Positions 17,850 to 27,965 of a stretch of DNA of 64,000 nucleotides are shown here, one piece after another. A program made the translations under genes and the position numbers. The stretch comes from Adhaeribacter aerolatus (lineage in GTDB: Bacteria > Bacteroidota > Bacteroidia > Cytophagales > Hymenobacteraceae): positions 62,001 to 126,000 of the forward strand of contig NZ_BJYS01000009.1 in NCBI RefSeq assembly GCF_007991635.1. Reading direction: 5' to 3'. Below the pieces are notes generated by a model that ran no database searches, was not told where the DNA came from, and saw nothing but the letters and a program-made list of their open reading frames with translations. How positions within the stretch are numbered: position 1 is the stretch's first letter; each line of letters begins with the position of its first letter.

Positions 17850-20153
17850 TTAACCTTGCTGCACAAAACCTTCGCTGGCTTTGCCTGCTCCTTGCAACCG
17901 AATAAGATTTAACGCAGAACCAGCCTTAAACCAGGCAATTTGTCCTTCGTTGTAGGTATGGTTGGCTTCAAAGGTATGGGTGCTGCCATCGGCATGGTGC
18001 AATACCACCTGCAATGGTTTGCCTGGAGTAAATGAGGTCAGACCAATTACATCAATAAAGTCGTTCTCCTGAACCTCGTCGTAATCCGCTTTATTAGCAA
18101 ACGTTAAGGCCAGCATACCTTGTTTTTTCAGGTTGGTTTCGTGAATACGGGCAAAAGATTTCACCAGCACTACTCTAACTCCCAAATGACGGGGTTCCAT
18201 GGCCGCATGTTCACGCGATGAACCTTCGCCATAGTTTTCGTCGCCGACTACGATAGAACCAACGCCGGCTGCTTTGTAGGCCCGGGCTACGGTTGGTACT
18301 TCCTGGTAAGGCGTGCCTTGTACCGTATGGTTCTTAACACTGTTAGCTTCACCGTTAAAAGCATTAATGGCGCCAATCAGCATGTTATTCGAAATATTAT
18401 CCAGGTGACCGCGGTATTTCAGCCAAGGGCCTGCCATCGAAATATGGTCGGTGGTACATTTACCCTGGGCTTTAATCAGCAGGCGTAAGCCTTGCAAATC
18501 GTTGCCGTTCCAGGGCTGGAACGGATCCAATAATTGCAAACGATCCGATTGCGGATCCACAATTACTTCTACGTGGCTGCCATCTTGGGCAGGTGCTACA
18601 TAACCGGCATCTTCTACGGCAAAACCATTCACCGGCAATTCCACGCCTCTGGGTTCATCCAGTTTTACAGCCTCGCCATTCTTATTTACCAGGGTATCGG
18701 TTAAAGGATTAAATGTTAAGTCACCGGCAATCGCAAAAGCGGTTACAATTTCGGGCGAAGCCACAAAAGCGTGGGTATTTGGGTTACCATCGTTCCGCTT
18801 AGCGAAGTTCCGGTTAAAAGAAGTAATAATAGAATTTTTACGCTTCGGATCATCCGTATGACGGGCCCATTGACCAATACACGGTCCGCAGGCATTAGCC
18901 AATACCACGCCGCCCATTTCGGCAAAAGTATCTAAGAGGCCATCGCGCTGCACGGTGTAGCGCACCAGTTCCGAACCCGGGGTTACGGTAAATTCCGCAT
19001 TAACCGCTAAGCCTTTTTCAATGGCCTGGTGAGCAATAGAAGCGGCGCGGGTAATATCTTCGTAAGAAGAGTTGGTACACGAGCCAATTAAACCTACTTC
19101 TAACTTAGCCGGCCAATCGTGTTCTTTAACCGCAGCGGCAAATTGAGAAATCGGCCAGGCCGCATCCGGGGTAAACGGACCGTTTACGTGCGGCTCCAGT
19201 TCTGTTAAATTAATTTCGATTAATTGATCGTAGAAAGCAGCCGGATTGGCATAAACCTCATCGTCGGCCCGCAGGTGCTCCGCTACCTGGTCAGCTAAAT
19301 CGGCAATTTCAGCCCGCTCGGTTCCTACCAGGTAGTCACGCATTTTGCCATCATAAGCAAATACCGAAGTGGTAGCACCAATCTCGGCGCCCATGTTACA
19401 TATGGTGGCTTTACCGGTACAAGACAAACTGTTGGCACCCTCGCCAAAATATTCTACGATAGCACCGGTTCCTCCTTTTACGGTTAAAATACCGGCTACT
19501 TTCAAAATTACGTCTTTCGGTGAAGTCCAGCCACTCATGCGGCCGGTTAACTTAACCCCGATCACTTTCGGAAACTTTAACTCCCAGGCCATACCGGCCA
19601 TTACGTCCACGGCATCGGCCCCCCCTACTCCAATGGCAATCATACCCAAACCACCGGCATTAGGTGTATGCGAGTCGGTACCAATCATCATGCCGCCCGG
19701 AAAGGCGTAATTTTCCAGCACTACCTGGTGAATAATACCGGCACCTGGTTTCCAGAAGCCAATGCCGTATTTGTTCGAAACCGAAGCCAGGAAATCATAA
19801 ACCTCTTTGTTTTCGGTAACAGCCACTTCTAAATCTTCGTTGGCGCCATCACGGGCCTGAATTAAGTGATCGCAATGTACCGTAGACGGAACCGAAACCT
19901 GCGGCTTACCGGCCTGCATAAACTGCAACAAGGCCATCTGGGCCGTAGCGTCCTGCATGGCTACCCGGTCCGGCGCAAAATCTACGTAAGACTTACCGCG
20001 ATCAAAAGCCTGGGTAGCTTTGCCTTCATATAAATGTGCGTAAAGAATTTTTTCAGTTTGGGTAAGCGGACGGCCTACCGCCGCACGGGCAGCGGCTATG
20101 CGCTCGCCTAAGCCGGCATACACCGCCTTAATCATGTCTATATCAAATGCCAT
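17850..20153 (-). CDS. acn: Aconitate hydratase (mitochondrial-type)
   Basis: [4Fe-4S] enzyme of 767 residues that interconverts citrate and isocitrate in the TCA cycle. The cluster cysteines are visible: C359 in GSCTNSS, and C422 and C425 in [10 protein letters not shown]. Other marks are [26 protein letters not shown], and the swivel-domain motifs [17 protein letters not shown] and [15 protein letters not shown]. Length and motifs fit the mitochondrial-like aconitase found in many Bacteroidota rather than AcnA/IRP or AcnB. A TATATTTG box lies in the upstream spacer but lacks a good -33 partner. It stands alone as a unit. Confidence 0.95.
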   Translation of the reverse strand: MAFDIDMIKAVYAGLGERIAAARAAVGRPLTQTEKILYAHLYEGKATQAFDRGKSYVDFAPDRVAMQDATAQMALLQFMQAGKPQVSVPSTVHCDHLIQARDGANEDLEVAVTENKEVYDFLASVSNKYGIGFWKPGAGIIHQVVLENYAFPGGMMIGTDSHTPNAGGLGMIAIGVGGADAVDVMAGMAWELKFPKVIGVKLTGRMSGWTSPKDVILKVAGILTVKGGTGAIVEYFGEGANSLSCTGKATICNMGAEIGATTSVFAYDGKMRDYLVGTERAEIADLADQVAEHLRADDEVYANPAAFYDQLIEINLTELEPHVNGPFTPDAAWPISQFAAAVKEHDWPAKLEVGLIGSCTNSSYEDITRAASIAHQAIEKGLAVNAEFTVTPGSELVRYTVQRDGLLDTFAEMGGVVLANACGPCIGQWARHTDDPKRKNSIITSFNRNFAKRNDGNPNTHAFVASPEIVTAFAIAGDLTFNPLTDTLVNKNGEAVKLDEPRGVELPVNGFAVEDAGYVAPAQDGSHVEVIVDPQSDRLQLLDPFQPWNGNDLQGLRLLIKAQGKCTTDHISMAGPWLKYRGHLDNISNNMLIGAINAFNGEANSVKNHTVQGTPYQEVPTVARAYKAAGVGSIVVGDENYGEGSSREHAAMEPRHLGVRVVLVKSFARIHETNLKKQGMLALTFANKADYDEVQENDFIDVIGLTSFTPGKPLQVVLHHADGSTHTFEANHTYNEGQIAWFKAGSALNLIRLQGAGKASEGFVQQG

Positions 20154-20339
20154 AATAATTGGTTTTGAAGGTTTGTCAATATCGGGCTAACTGCCAACCG
20201 GAAAACACGCCGGGACAAGCCCATTTAAATTTGCGCAAATATATATAACCTGATATAAAAGTGCTATTTAATGTAATCCTATTTTATTATTTAAAATTAA
20301 AACAAATAACCACTGCTTTTATAAAACGAATTGCTGCTG

Positions 20340-20567
20340 CTACTTGGTACGCAGGTTATTGGCATTACTGCCATCCAGCTTATCAGTTTCCTTTTCGTCT
20401 TCGGCCGCTACATTGCCCGCTTCCCGCACGCCTTCGTAATGGGTATCCAGTTCATCTGTTTGCCGTGGAGGCTGCATTTCGGAATTATTGCCGGGCAGTT
20501 CTTTGCTCTCATCGGCGTTGGTTATTTTATCTGGTTCTATCGGATTGGGAGTTGGATTGGGGCACAT
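20340..20567 (-). CDS. Small acidic hydrophilic protein, unknown function
   Basis: Protein of 75 residues, very rich in Asp, Glu, Asn and Pro (PNPIEPDKITNADESKELPG; ELDTHYEGVREAG) and without hydrophobic stretches, so probably cytosolic and disordered. An A-rich leader (CAAAAGAAATATT) precedes the ATG, as is common in this genome. The opposite strand has an overlapping frame that is hydrophobic, the expected mirror of an acidic coding strand. I do not recognise a family. It sits between aconitase, on the same strand, and the redox lipoprotein. Confidence 0.5.
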   Translation of the reverse strand: MCPNPTPNPIEPDKITNADESKELPGNNSEMQPPRQTDELDTHYEGVREAGNVAAEDEKETDKLDGSNANNLRTK

Positions 20568-20737
20568 AATATTTCTTTTGCTATTGGTAACCTGGTTTTA
20601 CGTATAATTTACAATTTGGGCTAAATTTAATGTCTACCGCTCCGGCAGATATTTATTTAGAACAAAGGGGTATTCTTTTTACTTTTGCTACCGGTTTTTG
20701 TTCCGAAAGGGGACGAGTAACGATTCTTTACTTTAAC

Positions 20738-21988
20738 ATGAAACATTTATTTAATTATATATTTTTTGGTTTAATTATCGGTTCTATGGTGCTTTCCCTA
20801 AATGCTTGCCGGCCAAAAAATAAAACTTTAAAGTCAGGTACCTGGCGCGGCATCCTGACCATATCGAACCAGGAAGTACCTTTTTTGCTGGAAGTAGCCC
20901 AGGATTCGGCGGGTAAAACGGTGGCTTACCTGGTAAACGGTACCGAGAGAATATTATTGGACGAAATTACCATTGCCGGCGACTCGGTAAAAATACCCTT
21001 GCATATTTTTGATGCCGACCTGAAAGCCCACATTAACGACCAGGAAGACGGCATGAAAGGCAAATGGATCCGGTACAACCTGGAAGAACCTTACGAAGTG
21101 GCGTTTAGCGCTAAACACGTCCAGGATGACCGCTTCTCGCGCAACCCTGCTAAGGCTACCCAAAATTATACCGGTAATTGGGAAGTATTATTTAACCACA
21201 ACGACGGCACCGAAGAAAAAGCCATTGGCGTGTTTAACCAGCAAGGCAATCATTTATCCGGCACTTTCCTGAGTCCTACCGGCGATTATCGCTACCTCGA
21301 TGGTGAAGTAAACGGCGATGAATTGCGTTTATCTACGTTTGATGGGTACCATGCCTATTTATTTAAGGCCGAACCAGACAACGATGGCAAACTAAAAGGC
21401 AAATTCTTTTCGGGTAAAACCGGCCGGAGCACCTGGACGGCCACCCGCAACGATAATGCCGTACTACCTGCCGCCGACACCCTAACCTACCTGAAGCCCG
21501 GCTATGCCAAATTAGCTTTTACTTTCCCGGATTTAAACGGCAATAAAGTTTCTTTATCCGACCCGCAGTTCCGCGGCAAAGTGGTGGTGGTGCAATTAAT
21601 GGGTTCCTGGTGCCCCAACTGCATGGACGAAACCGCTTACCTGGCTCCTTTTTACAAAGAAAACAAAGACAAAGGCTTAGAAATAATTGGTCTGGCTTAC
21701 GAACAAAGCCCGGAATTTGAGAAAGCCAAAAAGCGTTTAGAGAAACTAAAAACCCGGTTTTCTATTGAATATCCATTGCTGGTAGCCGGCACCCGCGATA
21801 AAGAGGCTGCGGCCAAAACGTTACCTATGCTCAATCACGTGCTGGCTTTCCCAACCACTATCATCATTGATAAGAAAGGCGATGTCCGGAAAATTCATAC
21901 CGGGTTTTCGGGTCCGGGTACCGGCAAATATTACGAAGCATTTGTACAGGATTTTGAAAAAACTATAGCTAAATTATTGCAGGAATAA
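20738..21988 (+). CDS. TlpA-family thioredoxin-like lipoprotein
   Basis: Envelope thiol-disulfide protein of 416 residues. The frame is open from 20630, but the start at 20738 gives a proper lipoprotein signal (MKHLFNYIFFGLIIGSMVL, then SLNAC with C24 lipidated), so I prefer it. Residues about 30-260 form a beta-rich region of unknown family (YLVNGTERILLDE; GNWEVLFNHNDGTEE). The C-terminal third is a TlpA/AhpC-TSA redoxin with the active site WCPNC (C292, C295). The cis-Pro loop is around AFPTTIIID. Such proteins reduce or isomerise periplasmic cysteines, for example in cytochrome maturation, but no partner gene is adjacent. Single-gene unit. Confidence 0.85.
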   Translation: MKHLFNYIFFGLIIGSMVLSLNACRPKNKTLKSGTWRGILTISNQEVPFLLEVAQDSAGKTVAYLVNGTERILLDEITIAGDSVKIPLHIFDADLKAHINDQEDGMKGKWIRYNLEEPYEVAFSAKHVQDDRFSRNPAKATQNYTGNWEVLFNHNDGTEEKAIGVFNQQGNHLSGTFLSPTGDYRYLDGEVNGDELRLSTFDGYHAYLFKAEPDNDGKLKGKFFSGKTGRSTWTATRNDNAVLPAADTLTYLKPGYAKLAFTFPDLNGNKVSLSDPQFRGKVVVVQLMGSWCPNCMDETAYLAPFYKENKDKGLEIIGLAYEQSPEFEKAKKRLEKLKTRFSIEYPLLVAGTRDKEAAAKTLPMLNHVLAFPTTIIIDKKGDVRKIHTGFSGPGTGKYYEAFVQDFEKTIAKLLQE

Positions 21989-22700
21989 TTCGGCATATAA
22001 AACATAAGCTGGAAAAGACAGAATCAATTAGGGTTTTCAACTAAGACGCATCTCTCCTCCGCCACTTTCACATTATCTCTAAATTTAGCCAGCGAGAAGG
22101 GTTCTATAACCTTGGTATTCTTTTCCTTGATTTGCGTAGTAAAACCAACCAGGAAAATCATAATAAGGGATACTACTTTTTTAATAAATATTACTTCCAA
22201 AAAATGCATTGTGTAGGTACTGCTGTTTTAGCTGTTTTCGTATCATAAACTTATGTAACAATACTCAGCTAAAAAAGGACAATATACCCCAAAAAGTAAC
22301 ATCTATTTTTCCTCAGTCATCCTGATCAACCATTAAAAAAACGCTATATAGCCGCCTTGCGTTTGCATTGTACTTGTATAATCGGCAGCAGAACTGCTTG
22401 ATTGTAACAAAAAACAAGAATTAAGCCAATAAAAAACTGTTCAGTTTTCCTATTTAAACTTGATGCATAACGGGTTTAGCTGTTACCAACGTAAAAACAA
22501 CTTAAAAAGGCTAGGATATAATTAGCCGTAATTACAACCAAAAATGAGTGTAGCTGGGTGGTAAGCATAAGCATTTATTTGTCCCTGAAAATGTTACCTG
22601 TGGGCTGGCGTTACGGCTAAGCAGCTTAGACTGAACGCCGTACCCACAGCGCACCACAACCCTCTCCCGAATTGCCACCTGCTTTTCAGGAAAAGGAAGT
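21989..22700. other. Low-content region with at most one tiny frame
   Basis: 712 bp with no convincing gene apart from the weak 61-codon frame at 22024-22209. A 9-bp inverted repeat (TTTTAGCTG and CAGCTAAAA) lies around 22228-22276. Together with the two damaged genes that follow, this stretch looks like decaying sequence. Confidence 0.4.
22024..22209 (-). CDS. Doubtful 61-residue exported peptide
   Basis: The frame starts MHFLEVIFIKKVVSLIMIFL, a signal-peptide-like segment, then about 40 polar residues ending CVLVENPN. It could be a truncated exported protein in a decaying region, or chance. No family recognised. Confidence 0.2.
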   Translation of the reverse strand: MHFLEVIFIKKVVSLIMIFLVGFTTQIKEKNTKVIEPFSLAKFRDNVKVAEERCVLVENPN

Positions 22701-22976
22701 TTATTCATTAACCTTATCTATCGGGCTGTTCCCAAACTCCTTAAAAATAGATGAAGTAGCTTGCTGAATTTTAACTTTATCCTTTACAATCGCACCTCCT
22801 TCCTTTAAACCGGAAGCAAAACCCTGTAATAATATTTCACCGGTTTTTTTATCCGCTATAAGTAACGTAAGTGTACCTGCATCCACCTTATAAGTTTCTT
22901 TACTTGGTTCTCTCGCTGAAAAACCACCCCAGTAATCGTTGCCTAAACCGGTAAAACCAATTAGTTGCGTAGGCTC
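22701..22976 (-). pseudogene. C-terminal remnant of a DUF4136 lipoprotein gene
   Basis: The open frame of about 91 codons begins directly after an in-frame TAG (22977-22979) with no ATG near its front. Translation gives FTGLGNDYWGGFSARE, then the stretch TYKVDAGTLTLLIADKKTGE, LLQGFASG and QQATSSIFKEFG. This matches the end of DUF4136 proteins, which have a GTL-x-hydrophobic-D-x-K-T strand, a W/L-x-G-x-A-S-G turn and a terminal helix. The N-terminal half, with its signal peptide, is missing: the next gene ends at 23045. A GTG at 22886 is the first possible start but would leave only a domain fragment. Confidence 0.65.
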
Positions 22977-23044
22977 CTAAAAACCCGAAAGGTCACTACC
23001 ACAGATTAGAAGAACTTTTGTTTAACAATAGAAAATAGCTTATA

Positions 23045-23835
23045 TCAAACGATGCCGTAACTGTTTGATTCTCCACCGTCAATTGCAATGGTTTGCCCGT
23101 TTACATAGCTGCAATCTTCGCTTAACAGGAAGGCAACAACCTTGGCTACTTCTTCGGGAAGGCCTAAGCGCTTCGTAGGATTGTTTCGAGCGTATTCGGT
23201 CTCGGCTTTTTTAGGTTCTTCCGGGTTTACCTCCCTAAAAGCTTCTGCTACCATTGGTGTAAGAATAGCGCCCGGCGCAATGGCATTGGTGATAATACCG
23301 TGCCGGCCAAATTCAAGGGCCGCGTTTTTGGTCATTCCGGAAACAGCGTGTTTGCTGGCTACATAGGGTGTTTGGTTAAGCACGCCCCTGATGCCCCCTC
23401 CGAGGCCACATTTACGATGCGTCCGTATTTTTGCGCTTGCATTACCGGAATAACATAGCGCATGCCATAAAACACCCCCATCAGGTTAATATCAATCACG
23501 CGTTTAAAAATGGCAATATCGTACTCGGTTAAGGAGGCCTGTTTGCCTTCAATGCCGGCATTGTTGTAAAAGCCATCTATACGTCCGAAAGCCTTCACGG
23601 CTTCATCCACATATTTCTTTACCTCGTCTTCTTTAGAAGCATCCGCAACTACCGTAATAATATTTGCTTGCGGAAACTGATTCATTAAATCCTGTCTGGC
23701 ATCTTCCAGTGCTTGTTCATTATAATCTGCCAGGGTAAGTTTTGCGCCTTGTCCGGCACAAACCTTGGCTGCTGCCAGTCCCAGCCCCATAGCTGCGCCG
23801 GTAATCAGAATGGACTTTGATTCTAGATTGCTCAT
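23045..23835 (-). pseudogene. Short-chain dehydrogenase/reductase (SDR) gene with one frameshift
   Basis: Two overlapping frames (23359-23835 and 23045-23383) together encode one classical SDR of about 263 residues. The first holds the cofactor motif TGAAMGLG and NNAG. The second holds the catalytic YVASK and the C-terminal YVNGQTIAIDGGES. The frame breaks in a run of five G (minus strand, about 23393-23397). Six G would restore SEGGIRGVLNQTPYVASK, a normal SDR sequence. It is either a one-base deletion in the genome or a homopolymer sequencing error. If intact, it would be an NAD(P)-dependent alcohol or sugar oxidoreductase of unknown substrate. Confidence 0.85.
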
Positions 23836-24224
23836 AATATTAAAATTTAAGGGTTAATATATTTTACCCTGTCTATTCGCAGCTTTATGTTAGCTGCTAA
23901 GCTAAGGCGGAACAGAAAGGTTTACTTATATAATACTATATTTTCAGCAAAATGGATAAATTTAAATACTACTGCGGAGGTTCTGTATTGTGGTGTATAA
24001 TTCTGGTCCCAAGGTCATGGTGAATATCTCTGCGATAGGTAACAGTCCTGACATGCTAGTTTCCAGAATGAATAATGGCTTAACAGGTTCCTGCACCAGG
24101 AGAATTAATATTGGGCAAACGCAAATAGTAGCAGGTTAGAATAAAGAAGGGCAAAAGACCTCGCCGGTTAGTGGTGGGCAGACGATCTCGTTACCAAAGG
24201 GTTTATAATACCCGGAGCGAAATT
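23836..24224. other. Gene-free 389-bp spacer
   Basis: Between the SDR start and the polyprenyl synthase stop. I see no coding frame, no hairpin terminator of note and no RNA gene. Confidence 0.4.
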
Positions 24225-25202
24225 TTATTTTTCCCGCTCGATGGTATAGGAAATGAGCTGTTCGAGCGAGGTGCGGGACGGCGACGGCTGGAAAGAGCGT
24301 AAAATCTGCAAAGCTTCTTCGGCGTATTTATTCATTTGGTTAATGGCGTATTCCAAACCGCCGGATTGCCGCACAAATTGGATAACTTTGGCCACTACTT
24401 CGTTTTTACCATTGTTGTTTTTAACATGGTAAATCATCTGACGCTTCGTCAACCAATCGGCCTGCTGCAAAGCATAAATCAGCGGCAACGTCATCTTTTT
24501 TTCTTTGATATCAATGCCCACCGGTTTACCAATTTCGGCGGTACCATAATCAAACAAATCGTCTTTAATCTGAAAAGCAATGCCCACTTTTTCACCGAAT
24601 AGCCGGGCTTTTTCAATGGTTTCGGCATTGGCCCCGGACGAAGAGGCTCCCACCGCGCAGCATGAAGCAATTAGAGATGCCGTTTTCTGGCGAATAATAT
24701 CAAAATAAACGTCTTCGGTAATATCTAGCCGGCGGGCTTTTTCAATCTGCAGTAACTCGCCTTCACTCATCTCTTTTACTGCGTTCGATACAATTTTAAG
24801 CAGGTCAAAATCATCATTCTGCAACGACAAAAGCAAACCCTTTGAGAGCAAGTAATCCCCTACCAAAACGGCAATTTTGTTTTTCCAGAGGGCATTTACC
24901 GAGAAAAATCCGCGGCGGTAATTGGCATCGTCTACCACATCGTCGTGTACCAGGGTGGCCGTGTGCAGCAATTCAATTAAAGCCGCACCGCGGTACGTAG
25001 CTTCCGTTATGCCCTTACCAAAGAGTTTGGCCGAAAAAAAAACAAACATGGGCCGCATTTGCTTGCCCTTCCGTTTTACAATGTAACCCATTATTTTATC
25101 CAGCAGTAAAACCCGTGATTGCATCGAACTCCGGAATTTTTTTTCAAATTCGGTCATTTCGGTTACAATAGGAGCCTGGATATCTTTTAAGGTTACGCGC
25201 AT
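24225..25202 (-). CDS. Polyprenyl diphosphate synthase (trans-isoprenyl)
   Basis: All-trans polyprenyl synthase of 325 residues. It adds isopentenyl units to allylic diphosphates to make the quinone side chain or another long prenyl chain. The two Asp-rich motifs are HDDVVDDANYRRG (first) and IKDDLFDYG (second), and GKQMRPMF near the N-terminus binds substrate. The frame is open from 25241, but MRVTLKDIQAPI at 25202 is the better start because members begin shortly before this point. Chain length cannot be told from sequence; menaquinone is likely in Bacteroidota. It is divergent from the hydrolase gene. Confidence 0.9.
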   Translation of the reverse strand: MRVTLKDIQAPIVTEMTEFEKKFRSSMQSRVLLLDKIMGYIVKRKGKQMRPMFVFFSAKLFGKGITEATYRGAALIELLHTATLVHDDVVDDANYRRGFFSVNALWKNKIAVLVGDYLLSKGLLLSLQNDDFDLLKIVSNAVKEMSEGELLQIEKARRLDITEDVYFDIIRQKTASLIASCCAVGASSSGANAETIEKARLFGEKVGIAFQIKDDLFDYGTAEIGKPVGIDIKEKKMTLPLIYALQQADWLTKRQMIYHVKNNNGKNEVVAKVIQFVRQSGGLEYAINQMNKYAEEALQILRSFQPSPSRTSLEQLISYTIEREK

Positions 25203-25446
25203 GTGGGCCACAATATTACTAGGTAGACGCCTCGAATCCAAACAGTTTTTTAGGACTAAAGTTTAAAGTACGCCGGGCCCTCCCGGCAGCTACGTAAAAG
25301 GTGCTCCAGAATATTTATATTTGCCGGCTATCTTGTTTCTTTTTAGAGAACCGGCTTTATCCTGAAGATGCAACGGTAACTTAAAACACAACCCGATGGT
25401 ATATTTAGGCTGAATCTTTAACCTGTAGCTACAAAATTTAAACCCA

Positions 25447-26298
25447 ATGTCTGCCCCTACCCGCCTCGATTTTGTAATTACCCCGCCGCATGGCCGGGCC
25501 ACCCGGGCCGATGCCCGCCTGCTCCCGGACAACCAACCCAAACCCGTAGTTATTTTTGTACATGGTTTTAAAGGGTTTAAAGAATGGGGACACTTTAACT
25601 TGCTAGCCGATTATTTTGCCCAACAATGCTTTGTATTTATTAAGTTAAATTTATCGCATAATGGTAGTACCCTTACCGAAGACGATGTGCTGGACCTGGA
25701 AGCTTTTGCGAACAATAATTTCTCGATAGAATTAGCCGATGTAAAAGCTTTGGTAGATACACTATTCCTGGGCAGTAGCGCCCTACCCCAAGCCGAGATT
25801 GATTTAAACCGTTTGTTTCTGATTGGGCACAGCCGGGGCGGTGGCTTGGCCATTCTGGCCGCGGCCCAGGATGAACGCATAAAAGCCGTCGCTACCTGGG
25901 CTGCCATCAGCGACCTGGAAAACCGCTGGCCACCGCACACGTTAGCCGAATGGAAGCAAAAAGGGGTGCTACACGTGGAGAATGCGCGCACCAAGAGACA
26001 AATGCCCATGTACTACCAACTCGTAGAAGATTTCCTGGCCAACAAACACAAACTGGATATTCCGGCAGCCGCCCGGCAAATGACGCAGCCATTATTATTA
26101 ATTCATGGCAACCACGACGAAACCTTGCCCCTGCAAATGGCTTATGATTTAAAAGAAAACAAACCCGATGCCGAGTTGGAAATAATTCCGGAAGCGAACC
26201 ACAGTTTTGGTGGTGCGCATCCTTATACCGGCCATAGTTTGCCAGCAGCGGCCCAAATTGCCGCCGACCGGACTATTTCTTTTTTTAGCGCATATTGA
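25447..26298 (+). CDS. Alpha/beta hydrolase (dienelactone hydrolase-like)
   Basis: Cytosolic alpha/beta hydrolase of 283 residues. The catalytic triad can be read: nucleophile S129 in GHSRGG, D224 in GNHDETLP and H252 in ANHSFGG. The oxyanion-hole region is VHGFKGFKEWG. Substrate unknown: an esterase, peptidase-like or dienelactone hydrolase activity is possible. Its TGA is followed immediately by the folK ATG, so the two are co-transcribed and probably translationally coupled. The link to folate synthesis may be only positional. Confidence 0.85.
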   Translation: MSAPTRLDFVITPPHGRATRADARLLPDNQPKPVVIFVHGFKGFKEWGHFNLLADYFAQQCFVFIKLNLSHNGSTLTEDDVLDLEAFANNNFSIELADVKALVDTLFLGSSALPQAEIDLNRLFLIGHSRGGGLAILAAAQDERIKAVATWAAISDLENRWPPHTLAEWKQKGVLHVENARTKRQMPMYYQLVEDFLANKHKLDIPAAARQMTQPLLLIHGNHDETLPLQMAYDLKENKPDAELEIIPEANHSFGGAHPYTGHSLPAAAQIAADRTISFFSAY

Positions 26299-26787
26299 AT
26301 GGCGGTTACGTATTTATTACTCGGCAGCAACCAGGGCAACCGGGAATATTTTTTAAATACCGCTACTACTGCTCTGGCAAGCCGGGTAGGTCTGGTTACC
26401 CAGCAGTCAAAAATTTACGAAACGGCTGCCTGGGGCCTGGAAGAGCAACCGGCTTTTTTAAACCAATTATTGCAAATTTCTACTGCGTTACCCCCCGAAG
26501 AACTGTTAACCCAAATAAATTTGATTGAAAAAGAGTTAGGCCGGGAACGTATAATTAAATGGGGGGCCCGGGTAATTGATATTGATATCTTATACTACAA
26601 CCACCTCATATTAAACTTACCCGAGTTGATGATTCCGCATCCACGTTTACAGGACAGGCGCTTTGCGCTCATGCCTTTAACTGAGTTAGCGCCATTATTT
26701 ATTCATCCGGTTTTCCGTAAAACCAACCAGGATTTATTAAAAGATTGCCCGGATAACTTGCCTGTACTGATTTATGAAAAAAAATAG
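26299..26787 (+). CDS. folK: 2-amino-4-hydroxy-6-hydroxymethyldihydropteridine diphosphokinase (HPPK)
   Basis: Pyrophosphokinase of 162 residues. It transfers diphosphate from ATP to 6-hydroxymethyl-7,8-dihydropterin in folate synthesis. Typical features are YLLLGSNQGNRE at the start, the signature WGARVIDIDILYY and IPHPRLQDRRFALMPLTEL. It starts right after the hydrolase stop codon. The stop TAG lies inside the left arm of the terminator hairpin at 26781-26819, so coding and terminator overlap. Confidence 0.95.
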   Translation: MAVTYLLLGSNQGNREYFLNTATTALASRVGLVTQQSKIYETAAWGLEEQPAFLNQLLQISTALPPEELLTQINLIEKELGRERIIKWGARVIDIDILYYNHLILNLPELMIPHPRLQDRRFALMPLTELAPLFIHPVFRKTNQDLLKDCPDNLPVLIYEKK

Positions 26788-26819
26788 CTTTCCTTTATCT
26801 GATAAGGGAAAGCTATTTT
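26781..26819. terminator. Terminator overlapping the folK stop codon
   Basis: AAATAGCTTTCC pairs with GGAAAGCTATTT. The folK TAG is part of the left arm. It lies about 70 bp beyond the 3' end of fabD, which converges, and may serve both genes. Confidence 0.75.
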
Positions 26820-26886
26820 GAAGTATTCTATTTACTAAACAAACCTGAAACAAAGCCTGAAATAGGAAATAAAAAGACCCCGTAAA

Positions 26887-27768
26887 TTAAGCACCGGCGC
26901 TGCTTACTTCTGCCTCTTTGTTTATTTTTTTAACCAAGCCCTGCAATACTTTCCCCGGTCCGCATTCTACAAATTCTGTAGCGCCGCCCTGTATCATATT
27001 CTGAATGGTTTGGGTCCAACGAACCGGTGCGGTAAGTTGCTTTATAAGATTCTCTTTAATTTTCTCCGGATCGGTATAAGGCCGGGCATCTACATTTTGG
27101 TAAACCGGGCAAATAGCCGTGCCAAAGGTAGTGGCATGAATAGCTTTAGCCAGTTCTTCCTCGGCGGGTTGCATCAGCGGCGAGTGAAACGCGCCGCCTA
27201 CCGGCAAAACCAGGGCCCGCTTGGCGCCAGCCGCTTTTAGTTTTTCGCAGGCAATTTCCACGCCTTTAATGCTTCCCGAGATTACCAACTGCCCCGGACA
27301 ATTATAATTAGCAGGCACCACTACTTCGTCGGTAATTTCGGCGCATATCCGGGCTACCGTTTCGTCATCCAACCCCAGCACCGCCGCCATAGTAGAAGGC
27401 TCTTTTTCGCAGGCCGCCTGCATGGCCTGGGCTCTTTTAGATACCAATTGCAAAGCGTCTTCAAAACGCAAAACTTTATTAGCTACCAGCGCCGAAAATT
27501 CGCCTAACGAATGTCCCGCAACCATATCGGGTTTAAAATCGGACAAAACAGCCGCCTGCGCCACCGAGTGCACAAAAATAGCAGGTTGGGTTACGCTGGT
27601 TTGCTTCAGGTCTACTTCGGTACCGGCAAACATAATGTCGGTTAAAGAAAACCCTAATATTTCATTGGCTGATTCAAAAAGTTTTTTGGCTTCCGGGTGC
27701 TGCAGAAATAATTCCTGGCCCATGCCCGGAAACTGAGAACCTTGTCCGGGGAAAATATATGCTTTCAT
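26887..27768 (-). CDS. fabD: Malonyl CoA-acyl carrier protein transacylase
   Basis: Enzyme of 293 residues that moves malonyl from CoA to ACP for fatty-acid synthesis. It begins KAYIFPGQGSQFPGMG. The nucleophile is S87 in GHSLGEFSAL and the catalytic histidine is H195 in GAFHSPLM; QPAIFVHS and EFVECGPGKVL are further family marks. Length is normal. No other fab gene is adjacent. A 12-bp palindrome, ATCAAATTTGAT (27805-27816), lies about 40 bp before the start and could be an operator. Confidence 0.95.
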   Translation of the reverse strand: MKAYIFPGQGSQFPGMGQELFLQHPEAKKLFESANEILGFSLTDIMFAGTEVDLKQTSVTQPAIFVHSVAQAAVLSDFKPDMVAGHSLGEFSALVANKVLRFEDALQLVSKRAQAMQAACEKEPSTMAAVLGLDDETVARICAEITDEVVVPANYNCPGQLVISGSIKGVEIACEKLKAAGAKRALVLPVGGAFHSPLMQPAEEELAKAIHATTFGTAICPVYQNVDARPYTDPEKIKENLIKQLTAPVRWTQTIQNMIQGGATEFVECGPGKVLQGLVKKINKEAEVSSAGA

Positions 27769-27804
27769 AGTTTATGCTTTAGTAAAGTTAGCAGTACGAT
27801 CAGA

Positions 27805-27816
27805 ATCAAATTTGAT
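27805..27816. promoter_or_regulatory. Palindrome upstream of fabD (possible operator)
   Basis: ATCAAATTTGAT is a perfect 12-bp palindrome inside a looser GATC...GATC frame, 37-48 bp before the fabD ATG. The position would suit a repressor site. No regulator can be named. Confidence 0.3.
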
Positions 27817-27899
27817 CGGGTTAATTTGGTATCTGCAGGATAATGGCTCCAACACCCGCAACTCCGAAACAAATTAATGGATATTACCCAATAAGAACA

Positions 27900-27932
27900 A
27901 ATAAAAAACCGGTCCTGAACAGAACCGGCTTT
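27900..27932 (-). terminator. Terminator after the gliding-motility-type adhesin gene
   Basis: On the minus strand AGCCGGTTCTG and CAGGACCGGT form a stem with G-T pairs, followed by T6. It lies about 35 bp after the stop at 27966. Confidence 0.65.
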
Positions 27933-27965
27933 CTTAAACCTTTTTGCATTTATAATTTGCTGGCG

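Noticed and set aside
20331-20624. 97-codon hydrophobic plus-strand frame
   Set aside because: It is the mirror image of the acidic 75-codon frame on the other strand. An antisense of Asp/Glu-rich codons yields Leu/Phe/Val-rich peptides, so the hydrophobicity is an artefact.
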